Positions 1-12,860 of a stretch of DNA of 64,000 nucleotides are shown here, piece by piece. Position numbers and translations under genes: made by a program. Position 1 is the first letter of the stretch; each line of letters starts with the position of its first letter. The stretch comes from Ursus arctos (lineage: Eukaryota; Chordata; Mammalia; Carnivora; Ursidae): NCBI RefSeq assembly GCF_023065955.2, contig NW_026623050.1, positions 19,674,501 to 19,738,500 of the forward strand, given 5' to 3'. The notes beneath the pieces are model-generated. The model was given only the letters and a program-made list of their open reading frames with translations, did no database searches and was not told the origin of the DNA.

Positions 1-1080
1 TGTTTCTCACAAGATAGAAGCATTTCTGTTCTCTCCAAAACACAGCCTGTTGTGTTGACATACCCAAATTAGTAAGCACTCGGAAGTTCACAGCGATCAC
101 TGTCAACGGTAGGATCCATTACGACGTATGGTAATTTGTTTATCTTATTCTAGATAAGATGCCCAAAGATAAAGCTCTGTTATTCATCTACAGATACACC
201 TCCCATTAGCAGTTCTTAAAGAAACGAATGAAAACCAAATTTGGCCAAAATGAAGTACTTAAAACCATGGTGCAGCACTTACTGTTTAAAGGCACTCTGA
301 CGAATGATCGTTTAAGTAATCAGATGTCCCCCTCACAACCAGCTCTAATGCACCTATTTCTAGGATAATTTATATATTGAATTTCCCTTAAATAAGGCAC
401 ATTTATAAATGACAATTCTAGCTTCATGTTTTTCATTGGGCTTTTTAAAAAAAAAATGCTTGAAGCCAGCTTTACTGTCTCCTTTCCATTTCCCTACCTC
501 ATATAAAAGTCTGACTACACTACCTTTTTCATGAAGTAATAGAATAGCTTCACTCTTTATACTTCAATAAAAATAATCATTTATACAGGAGTCAGAAACT
601 CTCTGTGGATGGATGTCTGATTCCCGCATTACCACTTGCAGAATCCTTGGACACACAGGGAGGGCACTGCGTTCCCTGTGCTCACATTCACTCCAGCTCT
701 TTGTGTGAAACTGGTTCTTCCTCCCAGAACCAGCCCTCCACGAGTGCTGATCTCTCTGGTTGAGGCTTCTGGTGTTTGTTTTTGTTGTTGTTTTTTTTTA
801 AATCTGAAACTAGGATATATCACTTAAGGGAGGATAAATTCCAATTTAGGAATATCGGATTAGATGTATTTTAAATTATCTATTTTTTTCACATTATGAC
901 AGCTTTGAAATCAGGATACATTTTATAAACATGGGCGCATTACAGTTTGACATTTCTTTCCTTAATAATATATAAAAATAGGTCATATTGCAATGAATAA
1001 CTTCTTAGAAATAGTAAGTATATTTACAAAGGTTTATATACGTAGGAAAAGAAAGCAATGATTAGTTACCTATTTAACAC
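1..1080. other. No gene recognised (AT-rich flank)
   Basis: Short open frames near 630-825 on both strands overlap each other and show no family resemblance. I see no splice-flanked conserved frame, RNA gene or clear repeat boundary. The stretch may be intronic or intergenic. Confidence 0.4.
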
Positions 1081-1084
1081 GTCA

Positions 1085-2640
1085 CATGTATTTTAAGTTG
1101 CATATACTCTGTGGCTATCCATGTGTGTTTTGACGGATTCATAGAATCATGTTTGTTGAATATTTTTGCACTTATATTCAGGAGCTATATTGGTCCCTAG
1201 TTACCTTTGTTATATTTATGTCTTGTTTTAGTATCAGGATATTTATGGCATCCTAAAATGAACTGGGAATTGTTTCCTCCATTTCTACTTTCTGGAAGAG
1301 ATTATATAGAAATGATTTAAATGCTCCCTTAAAATTTGGTACAATTCAACACTGAAAACATGTGGACCTAGATTTCTTCTTTATTGAGAGGTTTGAAACA
1401 CCAAATTCAACTACCTTAATGAATATAAAACTATTAAAGGTGTCTATTTCTCCTTGAGTTTGTGTCTTTTAAGGAACTGCTCCCTTTTACTTACTTGATC
1501 GAATTTATGAACATAAAGTTCCTGTAGTATTCTTTAATTATCCTTTAATACCTATAGGATCTATACTGATTTTCCCTCTTAATTTTTATATTGATATTTT
1601 ATATCTTGTCTCTTTATTTCTTGGTCATTCTAAGAACGTAACCTATTTCATTCATCTTTTAAAAGAACCAGCTTTGATTTCATTGATTTTTCTTTTTTCT
1701 TGTTTCTGCTTTGAATCTCAATGTCTTCTGTTTATTATTTTCTTACATATGCTTGATGAGGTCTTTTCTTCTAATTCATTGAAGTCGAACCTTAGATTAT
1801 TAGATTATTGATTTGATACCCTTTGTCTTTTAAAATTTAATCACTAGTGCCACAAATTTTCTTCTAAGCACTGCTTTTATTTTACAAATTTTAATATGTT
1901 GTATTTTATTTTTATTAAGTTAAAAATATTTTCTAATTTGCCCTATGGCATGTTCTTTGATCCATGGGTTACATATTAAGTATCTCATTAAATTTCCAAA
2001 TACTTTGGAAATTTTTCAAATCATCTTCTGTTACTCATTCTAGTTTGATTCCATTATAGTAAAAAAAAAAAAAACATACTTTTATGATTTCACTTTTTAA
2101 AAATTTAGTACGATTTATTTCATGAACCAAGATATTCATGGTGAGTGTTCCAAATGCCCTAGGAAAGAATGTATTTTGTTGCCATTGGTAGAAACTTCTA
2201 CAAGAAAGTCAAATTTATTGGTAGTGTTCTTCAAATCTTCGATATTTTGCCGATTTTCTGCCTCTTTGTTTTACCAATTACTGTGAGAAAGATGAGTCTT
2301 CAAATATAATTATGAGTCTATTTATCTTTTCATTATGCATATTTTAGAAGTCTGTTGTTAGGTATGTACACACTGACAAATGTGATGTCCTCTTGGTGAA
2401 TTAACTCTGTTATCATTATGTGATGATGTCACTCTTTTCTTCTGGTTGTCTTCCTTGAGCTAAAGTCTACAATAACTTACATTAGCATAGCTTTCTTTTC
2501 ATTAGGGTTTAAGTGGTATACCTTTTACCCATTGTTTTTCTTTTAAACTATCTATAACACTGTATTTAAAGTGTGACACTTGTAGACAGCACATACGTCC
2601 ATCATTTTTTAATCCAATTTGACAATCTCTACTTAATTCG
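1085..2640 (-). mobile_element. Old L1 ORF2 fragment, antisense
   Basis: Read on the minus strand, this has the order and wording of the L1 reverse-transcriptase coding region in degenerate form, for example the antisense of the 'ggacctggatttcttc' and 'aaccagctttgatttcattgattttt' landmarks. It has many stops, indels and A/T drift and no usable frame. It is an ancient copy; the ends are approximate. Confidence 0.6.
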
Positions 2641-3190
2641 TGTACTAGCATTTTACAAAGCTAATTAATTGGATTTTTTGTTGCCAAAAACCTGAGCTGA
2701 GAAAGCTGAAATGAAAAGACTCAGGATGCATTTGTCTTTTGCCTCCTTTACAGAAGGGCAGTTAGGCTACAAGTTTGAAAGATTACTATAAATTCAAGGT
2801 GTAAGCATCTTACTGTTAACATCTGGAAAAAGATATGACAGATCATAAAGTTTAAGAACTGAGAGGAATCATGCAGATCATTTTATCAAAATTCTTCACT
2901 TAAGATTAAGCCACTGAGACTAGGAGAGACATGATGACTAGCCTAATATCAGCGAGCTCATAGCCTAATAGGAACCTGGAACCCAGATGAGCTAATTTTG
3001 CTAAAGCTATTTTCTCTACCCGACTCCAGTACATTATCTGGGGCACTTGCTGGGACTCAGACCAGCCCTCAAGGATGGCCTTCAGAAAGCAAAGGGATCA
3101 ACTTGGGCCAAATTATGATTATATACCAAAGTGGTATCTAGATTAGTTAATTCTCCCATTTTTTATAGCTAGAATATTAGATGGTTGAGT
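2640..3190. other. Mostly unassigned; possible MIR trace
   Basis: No coding frame. About 2870-3000 weakly resembles the conserved core of a MIR-like SINE (antisense 'gatgaggaaactgag' type motif), too decayed to call with confidence. Confidence 0.3.
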
Positions 3191-3262
3191 AGCATATTTA
3201 TAATGGAGCATTATAGGACTACATGGTATTTCTATTTTTAATGTTTTGAGGAACGTCCTGTT

Positions 3263-3469
3263 TTCTTTAAGATTTATTTGACAGAGGGAGAGAGAGGGAG
3301 CGTGCATGCATGGTGGGAGAGACAAAGGGAAAGGGAGAAGGAGAGAAGCAGACTCCCCACCGAGCTTGGAGCCCTATGTGAGGCTCAATCTCACAACCCT
3401 GATATTATGACCTGAGCCAAAATCCAGAATTGGACGCTTAACCCACTGAGCCACCCTAGCGCCCCAGGC
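3263..3469 (-). mobile_element. SINEC-type tRNA-derived SINE, old copy
   Basis: The minus strand reads a tRNA-Lys-like head (GGGGCGCTAGGGTGGCTCAG), a CT-rich body and an AAATAAATCTT-like tail. An imperfect TSD, ac(g/c)tcctgtt, occurs at 3253-3262 and 3470-3479. It is nested inside the inverted arm of an L1. The sequence is more diverged than most SINEs in the window. Confidence 0.85.
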
Positions 3470-4477
3470 ACCTCCTGTTACAGTAGCTGCACCAACTTAT
3501 GTTCCCACCAACAGTGCACAAAGGTTACTTTTTCTTTACATTTTCATCAGCACTCCGTTTCTGGGTTTTTTATGTTAGCCATTCTGACAGGTGTGAGGTG
3601 ATAGCTATTGTTATTTTGATTTATATTTCCCTGATAATTAGCGATGTTGAGCACCTTTCCATGTGTCTATTTGTCATTAATATGCCTTCTTTGGAAAAAT
3701 GTCTCTTCAGATCCTCTGCCTATTTTTAATCGGATTATTTGTTTCTTTGGTGTTGAGTTGTGTAAGTTCTTTAAGTATTTTTGATATTAATCCTGAATTA
3801 GATATATCATTTGAAAATATCTTCTTCCATTCAGAAGATGGTCTTTTTGTTTTGATGATGGTTTCCTTCGCTTTTGAAAAGCTGATTTTTTTGGTGTAGT
3901 CCCAACAGTTGATTTTTGCTTTTGTTTCCCTTACTTTAGGAGCCATATCTAGAAAAAAACGTTGCTATGGCTAATGTCAAAGAAATTACCACATATGTTC
4001 TAAGAGTCTTATGGTTTCAGGTCTCACATTTAGGTCTTTAATCCATTTTGGGTTTATGTTTGTGTGTGGCATAAGAAAGTGGTCCGGTCTCATTCTTTTG
4101 CATGTAGCACCATTTGAAAAGACTGTCTTCTCCCTATTGTATATTCTTGCCTGCTTTGTCATAGATTAATTGACCATATGAGCATGGGTTTATTTCTGGG
4201 CCCTCTATTTTTTTTTTCCCATTGATCTAAGCGTCTATTTTTGTGCCAGTACCACATTGTTTTGATTACTACAGCTTTGTAGTATATCTTGAAATCTGGA
4301 ATTGTGATACCTCTGTCTTTTTTCTTCTATTAGATATTTACCCAAAGAAAATGAAAACACTAATTTGAAAGGATGCATTCAACCCCATGTTGACTGCAGC
4401 ATTATTTGCAGTAGTCAAGATACTGTAGCAGGGAAGTGTCCATCGATAGATGAATGGATAAAGAAGATGTGGTGGGT

Positions 4478-4502
4478 ACACACACACACACACCCACACA
4501 CG
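4478..4502. repeat. (CA)n microsatellite inside L1 ORF2
   Basis: An acacac run with one interruption lies directly after the GATAAAGAAGATGTGGTGGG landmark and before GAATATTACTCA. It replaces a short stretch that is non-repetitive coding sequence in the intact L1 at 39.6 kb. Confidence 0.9.
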
Positions 4503-5038
4503 AATATTACTCAACCACAAAAAAGAATGATTTCTTGCCATTTGCAACAACATGGATAGACCTAGAGTGTACTGTGCTAAGTGAAATAAGTCAGATAGAT
4601 GAAATCATATGGTCTTGTCTATCTCAATGTGCGGAATCTAAAAACAAAACAAATGAATAAACAAAAAGTAGAACCAGACCTACAAATACAGAGAAAAAAC
4701 AGATGGTTGTCAGAGGGAAGGGGGGGGGGCGCTGAGGGAATGGGGAGAATGGGTGAAGGGGAGTTGGAGACACAGGCTTCCAGTTATGGAATGAATAAGT
4801 CATGGGAATAAAAGGTACAGCAAAGGGAATATAGTTAATGGTACTGGAATAGCTTTGTGTGGTGACAGATGGCAGCTACACTTGTGGTCAGTGTAGCATA
4901 ACATATAGAGTTATTGAATCATTATGCTGTATACCTGAAACTAATATAACATCATGTATCAACTATACTCCAAAACATAAAAAAATGGCATTGTAGGAAG
5001 TTTAAAAATTTTAACACACGCTAATCATCTTATTTATA

Positions 5039-5150
5039 TACTTCGATAAGTTCTAAAGACTCATATTCTGTGAAATGTTTTTAATCTCAGTTCTATATAC
5101 GAGGAAACTGAGCTTTGAAGAGTTCAAATGATTTCGCCAGATTCATACAC
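5039..5150 (-). repeat. Possible MIR fragment
   Basis: The stretch 'gaggaaactgagctttgaagag' plus flanks resembles the reverse complement of the MIR core. It is short and decayed. Confidence 0.4.
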
Positions 5151-5233
5151 ATTCTTATTTGTTTACACTCATATAAAGATGGATGGACATGTTCATAACC
5201 AATTAGAAAATACATTTAGAAAAAGGAAAAAAA

Positions 5234-5440
5234 GGGGGGGCGCCTGGGTGGCACAGCGGTTAAGCGTCTGCCTTCGGCTCAGGGCGTGATCCCGGCATTG
5301 TGGGATCAAGCCCCACATCAGGCTCCTCTGCTATGAGCCTGCTTCTTCCTCTCCCACTCCCCCTGCTTGTGTTCCCTCTCTCGCTGGCTGTCTCTATCTC
5401 TGTCGAATAAATAAATAAAATCTTAAAAAAAAAAAAAAGA
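5234..5440 (+). mobile_element. SINEC-type SINE, young
   Basis: Starts in a G run followed by CGCCTGGGTGGCACAGCGG and ends with AATAAATAAATAAAATCTT plus an A run. A TSD of about 12 bp, aaaggaaaaaaa, lies at about 5222-5233 and 5441-5452. The RNA polymerase III A- and B-box regions of the tRNA-like head are conserved. It belongs to the recent 'cagcgg' subtype. Confidence 0.93.
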
Positions 5441-5454
5441 AAGGAAAAAAACCC

Positions 5455-6650
5455 TATCTTATTCATATCAGCAACAAAATTTTAAGAAACCAAGGAAGAA
5501 ATCTTACAAGGCATAAGACTTTTTAGGGAAATTCTCAAACTCTATTAAAGAGTATAGAGGATAACACAAACAAAGAAAACCAAGTTTTCTTTAAGGATGA
5601 CAAGGTCTGATATAATGATGGCAATTTTCTCCACATTAATCTAAGTTTCATTACAGTCCAATGAAAAACCCAACAGATTTTCTTGGTAGTAGATTACAAG
5701 CTCATTTAAAAATTCATAAATGTGAAATAATAGCCAAGGCAATTTTGAAAAATGATCAAGCATTCCACCAGTTGCACATGTCTTCCATTATCAAGATTTG
5801 TCATAAGGTCATAATAAATAAAATAGAAATAGATAAACAGACAGTGAAATAAAATAAGTTTCTTAGAAATTTATCTACGAATATGTGAGAATTTGGTGTC
5901 ATGTGGGATAGACTTTTAATAAATGTAGATATTTTAATATACATTTTTTGGAATATACATTTAATAAATGTATATAGTCTATATCCACATAGAAATGGAT
6001 ACAACCAAATCTCAATGCACAACACAACAAAAATGAATTTGAGATGGATTTCACACTTAATAATTAAAAGTCAAACAGTAATATTTTAGAAGAAAATAGG
6101 ATCTTCACAATATGAGAATTAGAAACAATTTCTTCAGCAGGAATTAGAAAGCATAGAAGAGAGAAGAAGTGATTAATAAATTCGAACATATTAAAATTTA
6201 AAACTTTCCTATGATGGAAGGAACAAGTCAATGAATAGTCATACAGAAAATACCTATTTTAATATGATTAATCAATAATGGATCAACTACATTTTGGCAC
6301 AAATTTATACAAATGACTTAAAACCCCAATAGAAAAGTGGGGGAAATTATCAATGAGCAATCCACAGAAGAAAACCCACCAATAACGAGGAATGGATTTA
6401 GAAATGCTTACTCTCAGTACAAATAATAGGAATGCAAAATATTTCTCACTCATCAAATTGACAAAAAAGTACAAAGTTGATTCAAGAATCACACTAATAT
6501 TTTGCGCAATGCCTCATCAATGTCATTAAACAATATCCAAGACAACACTGCATATAAGAAATTTATGAGCCAAAACCAAAATAAATATGCATGAGATGCA
6601 ATAAACAGCACAATCGTAATGATGATGGCAACAAAGAGAAATAAATAAGG
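5455..6650 (+). mobile_element. Old L1 ORF2 fragment
   Basis: Decayed ORF2 in plus orientation. The stretch ggataacacaaacaaagaaaac and the later 'cccaatagaaaagtgggg' and 'tcactcatcaaattgacaaaa' segments follow the usual ORF2 order. There are many stops and no functional frame. Right boundary approximate. Confidence 0.6.
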
Positions 6651-6679
6651 AGAGAGAACATTGCATTGGGAGCAGGATA

Positions 6680-6770
6680 AACCTTTGTTGTGGAGAGCGG
6701 TCCTGTGCACCGTCGGGTGTGTAGCGGCATCAGTGGCCTCCACCCCAGGTCAACCTAATAATGATCTTCA
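6680..6770 (-). mobile_element. MER20-like hAT DNA transposon fragment
   Basis: The segment GTCCTGTGCACCGTCGGGTG...AGCGGCATCAGTGGCCTCCACCCC is the reverse complement of the conserved right part of the MER20 non-autonomous element. Only part is present and no terminal repeats are visible. The GC-richer stretch to 7080 is unassigned. Confidence 0.55.
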
Positions 6771-7115
6771 CCTTAGAAACCGGCAAGAACCACCCCGCCC
6801 TGGGAGAGCACTGTTGAACCAGGTGCACACAGGTTGGCTGCCCACAATCCTCTCTCTATCACTCACCCTTCTAAACTCCCAGGGCTTAAAAATTGCAACT
6901 TAAGCAAACTGTGTCCCTCCAGTGTTACTTCTTTCTGAGAGTTCAGAGATAAATCTCCGACAACCAGGTATTTCCTAGTGGGGCAGTGCCCTGTAGAACT
7001 TGGGGACAATGTCTCTTTAGTGCCAAAGACTCTGTCCTGGGCTCACCTCTCCCTTCATTAACACACGGGGAGGCCTTGACTAGGTTCTGTGAGAGTTTAT
7101 TTATTTATTTATTTT

Positions 7116-7306
7116 TTTAAAGATTTTATTTATTTATTTGACAGAGATAGAGACAGCCAGCGAGAGAGGAACACAAGCAGGGGGAGTGGGAGAGGAAGAA
7201 GCAGGCTCCTAGTGGAAGAGCCTGATGTGGGGCTCGATCCCATAACGCCGGGATCACGCCCTGAGCCGAAGGCAGACGCTTAACCGCTGTGCCACCCAGG
7301 CGCCCC
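7116..7306 (-). mobile_element. SINEC-type SINE, young
   Basis: Reverse-complement SINE running from AAAGATTTTATTTATTTATTT at the tail to GGCGCCCC at the head end. The motif agagtttatt flanks it (about 7093 and 7309) and is consistent with a TSD. The head retains the CAGCGGTTAAGCGTCTGCC block. Confidence 0.93.
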
Positions 7307-7741
7307 AAGAGTTTATTTTCTACAATAATTTGCAAGAAAAATACTCCATTTAAAGTTCTACTAGTGATTAATTTATATTTTTTTCACAAATATTCACTTA
7401 TAGTCATTATTTTTATATACACACAAAATAATTTTTATCTTATACCTACCAGTTAAAAAATTTAACACATTTATTTCTTTGGGATTTTGTTTTGTTCGTT
7501 GATTGGTTTGATTTTTTTTTTTTTTTGACCTTTCTTAGATTGCCTTTTTCTTTGTGGAGTAATTAAACCTGCTATTTAAAATATGAAAATTTTCAAGGTC
7601 AAAATATTTTTACACTTATCATTATAATCCTATTTAATCAAATACTGATATTTGCTGTGTCAACATTTCTCCCACAAGTGGTTATTTGATTCAATTTTCC
7701 TTTGTGCTCTATTGGCCTCAATACTTAATAACTAATCACTG

Positions 7742-7945
7742 CCATTAATTGAGTGCTAGAATATGCCAGCCAGTATTCTAAGTGCTTTAAATGCATCAAT
7801 TTATTTAATTATCACAATATCATTATGAGACTGGTATTATAATTACCATCGTAAAGATAGGAAAATTGTGGCTTAGAAAAATTAAGTAACTTGCCCTATG
7901 TCATGAAGCTATTCAGGAAATCAAGATTTAAAATCAGTCCAATGC
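7742..7945 (-). repeat. MIR SINE
   Basis: 'gtattctaagtgctttaaatgcat', 'tatttaattatcacaat' and 'ttaagtaacttgccc' are, in order, reverse-complement landmarks of the mammalian MIR consensus. It is an ancient CORE-SINE remnant and non-coding. Confidence 0.8.
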
Positions 7946-7954
7946 TAATTTTAA

Positions 7955-9800
7955 ATTCAAGGCAAAAGAAAATCTCTAAGAACAAAGAGAAACAATGATA
8001 TAACTATCATGAACATTCACTTAATGTATCAAAAATACATTTAAGCAACAACCTACAAATCAAGAAAAAAAGAGAAAACAGAAAATACAGTTTGAGAACT
8101 CAGTATGATACCACCTCGGAAATTCATAAGGCCCTCCAAAATAGTCTTAGACATCAATGATGTCAACAATATAATTAATGAGTCTATGCTATTAGATACA
8201 TATAGAGAATTCTGTATCCTACAAGTGGGAAATACCAATTGCTCTTCAGCAGTAGCAGAACATTTGGGAAAATAGCTAATAAGCTACAAAGGCAAGCTCA
8301 ATACATTCCAAATGATCAGTAACACACCGACTGTGTTCATTAACCATAAAAATAATGGTATAAATTAGTAACAAAAAGAGAGCTAAAAATTACATGTTTA
8401 AAAACTAGTATATTATCAAACAATCCATGGCTTATGAAAGAGATAATAAGAAATATTTGAAGCTGAATTATAATAAAAACACATGTGAGTGTGTGTGTGA
8501 AAGCAATATGTAAGAGTAATTTATAGCCCTAAATGCATTTATTTTAAAAACAAGAAATGATTGAAAATATAAGTACCCATCTCAAGATGTTAGAATATAA
8601 GTAGGAGAGTATTCCAAAGACACAACAAAGAACAAAGTACTAAAATTAACTAAAATCCTAACCATTATTTACCCCAAAGATACAGACGTAGTAAAGAGAA
8701 GGGCCATATGCACCCCAATGTCCGTAGCAGCTCTGTCCACAATAGCTAAATCATGGAAGGAGTCGAGATGCCCTTCAACAGATGACTGGATTAAGAAGAT
8801 GTGGTCCATATATACAATGGAATATTACTCAGCTATCAGAAAGAACGAGTTCTCAACATTTGCTGCAACATGGACGGGATTAGAGGAGATAATTCTAAGT
8901 GAAATAAGTCAAGCAGAGAAAGACAATTATCATATGGTTTCTCTCACCTATGGAACATAAGAACTAGGAAGATCGGTAGGAGAAGAAAGGATAAAGAAGG
9001 GGGGGTAATCAGAAGGGGGAAAGAAGCATGAGAGACTATGGACTCTGAGAAACAAACTGAGGGCTTCAGAGGGGAGGGAGGTGGGGGAACAGGATAGGCT
9101 GGTGTTGGGTAGTAAGGAGGGCACGTATTGCATGGTGCACTGGGTGTTATACGCAACTAATGAATCATCGAACTTTACATTTAAAAAAATAATAAAAATT
9201 AAAAATTTTAAAAAATTAAATTAAATTAATGTTAAAATAAATGAGACCTCGGAGAGCTCACAAAAGAAAATACATATAGTTTAACAAAACCAATCCTATT
9301 ACCCTGAGAAGATTTGTAAGATAGATAAGTAATTGACAAGAGACTAACCAAGAAAAACAAGAGAGAAGATATTACTGTGTGGAATACAGAATGAGAAGGG
9401 GAACTATGGACATAATAGAAATATAGTAATAATAAAGGGAATAATAATAAAATGGCTAGACAAAATGGATAAATTACAAAAAAAAATATAAAATGCCAAA
9501 ACTGGCTGAAACATATATAAAACCTCAAACTCTTAAGCATTTAAAATTTTTGAAAAATTTATTGGGACATTCACCTCCCAAAAATGCCAATGAGTGTGTA
9601 AACTGGTGCAGCCACTTAGGAAAGCAATATGGCAGCACTCAGTGGTCCCACTTCATGGGCTTTACATTCCAAAGAAGCTCTCACACAGGTCTAAATATAT
9701 GAGACTAATTATATGAACATGTTGCACAGGGATAGAGCTTAAAACACATTATGGTTTTTTGAAAGTATGAAACAACAAAATCGCGAGCTCGTAATTTATA
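7955..9800 (+). mobile_element. Old L1 ORF2 region, interrupted by a younger L1
   Basis: Two decayed ORF2 blocks in the same orientation flank a younger insertion. About 7955-8666 covers the late endonuclease/linker part (aaaaactagtatattatcaa, gagataataagaaatatttg). About 9216-9800 continues with linker-like sequence and a C-terminal-like part (aaagcaatatggcagc). No intact frame remains. Confidence 0.5.
8667..9215 (+). mobile_element. 5'-truncated young L1 (3' ~550 bp)
   Basis: Starts at TATTTACCCCAAAGATAC within the ORF2 C-terminus and runs through the ORF2 stop and the 3' UTR (GAGAGACTATGGACTCTGAG, GGTGCACTGGGTGTTATA) to an A-rich tail. The ORF2 frame stays open to a stop near 8958. It closely matches the 3' ends at 39.7 and 62.5 kb, so it is the same or a near subfamily. 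The A-rich flanks obscure the TSD. Confidence 0.88.
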
Positions 9801-10559
9801 CTAATCAAAAAATACACGCAGTTCATTAAAAATACATACTTTAAAACAGCCCATGTGAAAAAAATAAAACAAATATCTTGAGATGGTTGCAATCCAGGGG
9901 ATTAAGGTCCATAATAGTGATGAGGACTAGGGATTAAGAAAACTTTAAAAAATCTTTTAGAAGGTAAACACACTTCAGAAAATTTTTAAAAGATCCTTCT
10001 TTCTAACCATCTATTTCTATTTGAATCACAATACATACCCTAGAAATGACATCCCCAAAAGAAAAGTCAAATTATACCAGTATTTCTATTTTAGGATTAA
10101 TGTTCTTGAAAAATGCTTGAATTTTGGTATCTGCAAATAGTTTTGCTCTCAAACATTAATCAAGTCTAAGCAACACAAATGTTAATGGTTTCACCACATT
10201 TTCATTATTTTGGAAAATTTTCAAATGTCATGAAATTGTATTACCGGAGTTCATAATTTCTTCACATATATCCACTGTTCCTCTCCCATGGACCCCTCCT
10301 TTACAATGTAGGAAAGTCTAGGCACATAATTAGATCATTGTTATTACTGTAGTTCTTACTGTAAGCATAGCTAGCATGCCAGAGAGCAATATTATTCATT
10401 TATATTACTTTTAAATTTATTTTTGAACCAAACGTCACTAAAGAAATTAGATATTTTAATTGTTTGTTCATGAAAGAATAATACATTTAGTTTGAGTAAA
10501 CTATTATTTTTCTCATCTGTTTCATTTATTTCCACTCTGATCTTTAGTTCTCTCCTTCA

Positions 10560-12025
10560 GCTAGCTTTGGGTTTAGCCAAAGCAATTATGAAAAAGAAGA
10601 ACAAAGCCAAAGCATCACACTTCATGATTTCAAATTATACTATCAGGGGACAGCGATTAAAACAGTATGGTAGTGTAAAAATCGTCACATAGATCAATGG
10701 AACATAATAGAGTTAAATCTGTGCATATATGGTCAACTAATAATTGACAAGAAAGCCAAGAATATCCAACATAGAAAAAATTGTCTCTTCAACAAATGAT
10801 TGCTGGAAAAAACTGGAGAAACACTAGAAAAAAATGACATTGGACCCATATTTTACACCACTTACAAAATTAACTTGAAATGGATCAAAGACCTAAGCAT
10901 AAACCTGATACCATAAAATTCCTAGAAGAAAATGTAGGAAGAAGCTCCTTGAAATTGGATTCAAGACTGATTTTTTGGATATGACACCAAAACACAAAAC
11001 AACAAAAGTAAAAATCAACTAACAGGACTGTATCAAATGTAAAAGCTTCTGTGATGCAAAATAACAATAATAATCAACAAAATGAAAAGCCAACCTACTA
11101 ATGGGAGAAAACATCTGAAAATCATATATAAGATAGGGGTTAACATCCAAAATATATAAAGCATTCATACAACTCCAATAAAAAAGGAAAAAAAAATCCA
11201 ATTAAAAAATATGCAGAGAAACTAAACATTTTCCTAAATGAGACATCCAAATAGCCAACAGATACATAAAAAGGTGCTCAGTATTACTAATCATAAGTAA
11301 AATGTAAATCAAAACCACAATGAGATAACCGCCTCACACTGCTTAGAATGGCGAGCCTCAAAAAGACAAGAGACACGTGTTGGCAAGGAGGTGGAGAAAA
11401 GGAAATCCTTGTGAATTATTGGTGGAGATGTAATTAGTACAGCCACTATGGAAAACAATGTGCAAGTTCTTCAAATGTTAAAAATAGGATTACCCTATGA
11501 CCTACCCCCACCCCCACACGAGCATTATTCAACCGTGAGCAAGAAGGAATTCCTGCCATTTGCAACAACATGGATGGACCTTGAGGACATTTTGCTATGT
11601 GAGGTAAGTCAGAGAAAAACAAATACTATATGATTTCACTTATATTTGATGTGAAATCTAAAACGTGCTCAACTCATAAAAATACAGAGTAAAACAGTGG
11701 TTAACAGGAGCTGGAGAATGGGGGAACAGAAGAAGTGTTGTTTAAGGGTACAAACTTACAACTAGTAGGTGAATAAGTCCTGGAGATTGAATGCACAGTA
11801 TAATGACTATAAACAACCACATTATATTTTAAACGTCAAACTTGTTGAGAGACTACATCTTAATTATTCCCACCACAAAAAAGAAATGATAATTATGGGA
11901 TAGAGGTACTAACTAATGCTACAATGACATCATACTGCAATACATGGACGTATCAGAACATGTTGTACCCCTTAAACTTTCACAATGTTATCTGTCAAAT
12001 ACATCTCAATTAAGAGTAAGGACTA
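10560..12025 (+). mobile_element. Old 5'-truncated L1 with 3' end
   Basis: Decayed ORF2 from an 'aaagccaaagcatcacacttc' motif through GGAACATAATAGAG, AATATATAAAGCATTCATAC and GAGATAACCGCCTCACACT to a terminal 'atgttgtaccccttaaact' block. There are many stops. A C/CA-rich tract at about 11,500-11,520 sits at the microsatellite-prone ORF2 site. Confidence 0.8.
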
Positions 12026-12226
12026 AAAGCAAACGCTAGCTGAAATTAAAAAAACATTGACATACCAAACATACATAACCGGTTGAATAATATTCTTCAT
12101 TAGAAAGAATTGATAAGTCACTCTTGAAATCTGCATTATAAACAGTGTGCTTATTTTCTCAAGCTTATATAGAACATTTAAAAATATTAGTCAAATATGC
12201 TTCCATGAAGAAAATATTAAATAGAT

Positions 12227-12241
12227 ATCGGGGGGGGGGGA
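12227..12241. repeat. G10 tract with A-rich flank
   Basis: A run of ten G lies just before GAGAAAGAGCACGGG. This is a simple homopolymer with no repeat body recognised on either side. Confidence 0.6.
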
Positions 12242-12484
12242 GAAAGAGCACGGGTCATACTAGACCCACACTGAAACTTTAGCAAAGTTAACGATGAAAA
12301 TATAGACAAAATTGGGAATGAAAACGTACTTAAAAAAAAAAAAAAAGGAAAACACCAAAGACAAAATTTTAAGAAATGTGTATCCCCATGCTAATAAAAT
12401 TAAAGTATGAATAAAATGCCCACTTCTCTGGCAAACTCATTTACGAAATACATTAGTCAGTAAATAATGTTAACTTCGGTAGCA

Positions 12485-12860
12485 AGCAATGTCAGTTGTT
12501 CAAAACAATAAAGGTTTATTTCTTACTCACCACAAACCCAAAGCGGGTTGCTTGACTCCTGGGCAGTTTTTCTTTAAGCAATGACTTTGACGTTCTTCCT
12601 CTACTTCAACCATCTAGACAAAAGAGAACATAACCATGGAAGTCATATGGGCCATTTTAAGGCAGTCATGGAGGCTGCATACATCTTTCCCACATGCACA
12701 TTCCACTGGCCTCACTGCAAGGCGACCTAACTGCAAGGGAGGATGAGCGAACGAGGCTAAGGCATCCTGTGTGGCCGGAAAAAAACTCAATATTACTAAG
12801 TATGTAGCCAATTTCTGCCATATTGTTATTAACTCATAAGGAAGCATCAAAGATGGTTGA
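12485..12860. repeat. Ancient MER-type repeat, family not assigned
   Basis: 'aacaataaaggtttatttcttactca' at the left and the following TG/GC-richer body have the look of a widespread eutherian medium-reiteration repeat. I cannot name the family or define its ends. The antisense open frame at 12,614-12,925 shows no protein-family resemblance. Confidence 0.35.

Larger units (their letters stand above)
3190..4985 (+). mobile_element. Twin-primed (5'-inverted) L1, ~1.6 kb plus nested SINE
   Basis: From about 4325 to 4985 the plus strand carries the L1 ORF2 C-terminus and 3' end (TATTTACCCAAAG, GATGAATGGATAAAGAAGATG, then a terminal ACCTGAAACTAATATAAC motif and a short A tail). From about 3190 to 4322 the upstream part of the same ORF2 region lies in inverted orientation, running from [19 protein letters not shown] sequence at about 4300 back to the stretch just before TATTTACCC at about 3200. 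The two pieces therefore meet at nearly the same L1 coordinate, as twin priming predicts. A SINE at 3263-3469 later entered the inverted arm. The reading frames are broken throughout. Confidence 0.7.

Noticed and set aside
7116..7306. Possible tRNA-Lys gene in SINE heads
   Set aside because: The tRNA-like heads are SINE promoters followed by SINE bodies and A tails with TSDs; none forms a complete tRNA.
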